Assembly: GCF_014652235.1 (NCBI RefSeq)
Contig: NZ_BMYK01000002.1
Coordinates: forward strand, 124,001-188,000
Length of the DNA stretch: 64,000 nucleotides
Direction: 5' to 3'
DNA from: Pseudorhodoferax aquiterrae
GTDB lineage: Bacteria; Pseudomonadota; Gammaproteobacteria; Burkholderiales; Burkholderiaceae_C
Part shown: piece after piece, positions 63,722-64,000 of the stretch
Position numbering within the stretch: the first letter of the stretch is position 1
How the letters are laid out: every line of letters begins with the position of its first letter
Notes under the pieces: generated by a model
Told to the model about the DNA's origin: nothing
Database searches by the model: none
What the model saw: only the letters and a program-made list of their open reading frames with translations
Translations under genes and position numbers: made by a program

Positions 63722-64000
63722 ATGCAACGCGCCATCTCGACGCGCCGCAGCGCCCTGCTGCTGGCCCTCGCCACCACCTTCGCCGCCGCCTTGCCGGCCC
63801 TGGCCCAGGGCGACTACCCGAACAAGCCCGTCACGCTGGTCGTGCCCTACCCGGCCGGCGGCGCCAACGATGCGGTTGCCCGCCTGGTCGGCCAGAAGAT
63901 GGCCGAGGGGCTCAAGCAGCCCGTCATCATCGACAACAAGCCCGGCGCCGGCACCACCATCGGCACGGCCCTGGTCGCCAAGGCCCCGGCCGACGGCTAC
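63722..64000 (+). CDS. Bug family substrate-binding protein, 3' end cut by the window
   Basis: The first 93 codons of a Bug/TctC-type binding protein lie before the window edge. A signal peptide (SALLLALATTFAAALPALAQ-type) is followed by the family patterns TLVVPYPAGGAND, VIIDNKPGAGTTIG and VAKAPADGY. GGAG precedes the ATG. It resembles the Bug protein at 14801-15757 only at the family level. Gene context beyond the edge cannot be seen. Confidence 0.85.
   Translation, partial: MQRAISTRRSALLLALATTFAAALPALAQGDYPNKPVTLVVPYPAGGANDAVARLVGQKMAEGLKQPVIIDNKPGAGTTIGTALVAKAPADGY

Overview
The window reads as one chromosomal segment of a high-GC betaproteobacterium, most likely a member of the Comamonadaceae (Burkholderiales). 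The pointers are the very high GC, Bug-family (TctC-like) solute-binding proteins, family III CoA transferases beside crotonases, a DUF2917 protein next to a LysR regulator, and the A2M/pbpC pair. No rRNA, tRNA, CRISPR array or prophage is visible. Genes are tightly packed and many successive genes share a 4-base ATGA or GTGA stop/start overlap.

Layout. Bases 1-9113 hold housekeeping and lipid genes: a soluble patatin, gamma-glutamyltransferase, a YceH/isocitrate dehydrogenase pair, an RhlE helicase with a small partner, a lipoprotein patatin and a short-chain dehydrogenase. Bases 9288-16506 hold regulators (LysR, IclR), an MFS transporter and a four-gene CoA catabolic operon (crotonase, CoA transferase, Bug binding protein, crotonase) with a palindromic candidate operator in front. 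Bases 16512-16784 are a small non-coding mobile element, with near-perfect 29-bp terminal inverted repeats, a 5-bp target duplication and internal hairpins, sitting between two convergent genes. Next come a CHASE/PAS/GGDEF-like/EAL protein, an acyl-CoA synthetase, an aspartoacylase-like hydrolase, YebC, and a two-component pair overlapping a CoA transferase.

Bases 26856-44210, all on the minus strand, form the most unusual region. It encodes nine proteins of three kinds: three lipoprotein binding proteins of the branched-chain amino acid type (SBP1-3), four paralogous membrane histidine kinases (HK1-4) and two paralogous response regulators (RR1 and RR2) with REC-DUF3369-GGDEF-like-EAL architecture. 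No ABC permease or ATPase gene is present. The arrangement suggests periplasmic ligand sensing by binding-protein/kinase units that act through two c-di-GMP phosphodiesterases. There are probably two transcription units, RR1-HK2-SBP2-HK1-SBP1 and RR2-SBP3-HK4-HK3, each led by its regulator and sharing short upstream sequence words.

From 44411 to the end lie envelope and stress genes: a DegP/DegQ protease, a small charged protein, a thioredoxin-like protein, a TerB-like protein, a chemoreceptor, an AraC regulator, an EamA exporter with a TPR methyltransferase, a methyltransferase with a Tat-like signal, a fatty acid desaturase, a DnaJ variant, alpha-2-macroglobulin with penicillin-binding protein 1C, and the start of a second Bug binding protein cut by the window edge.
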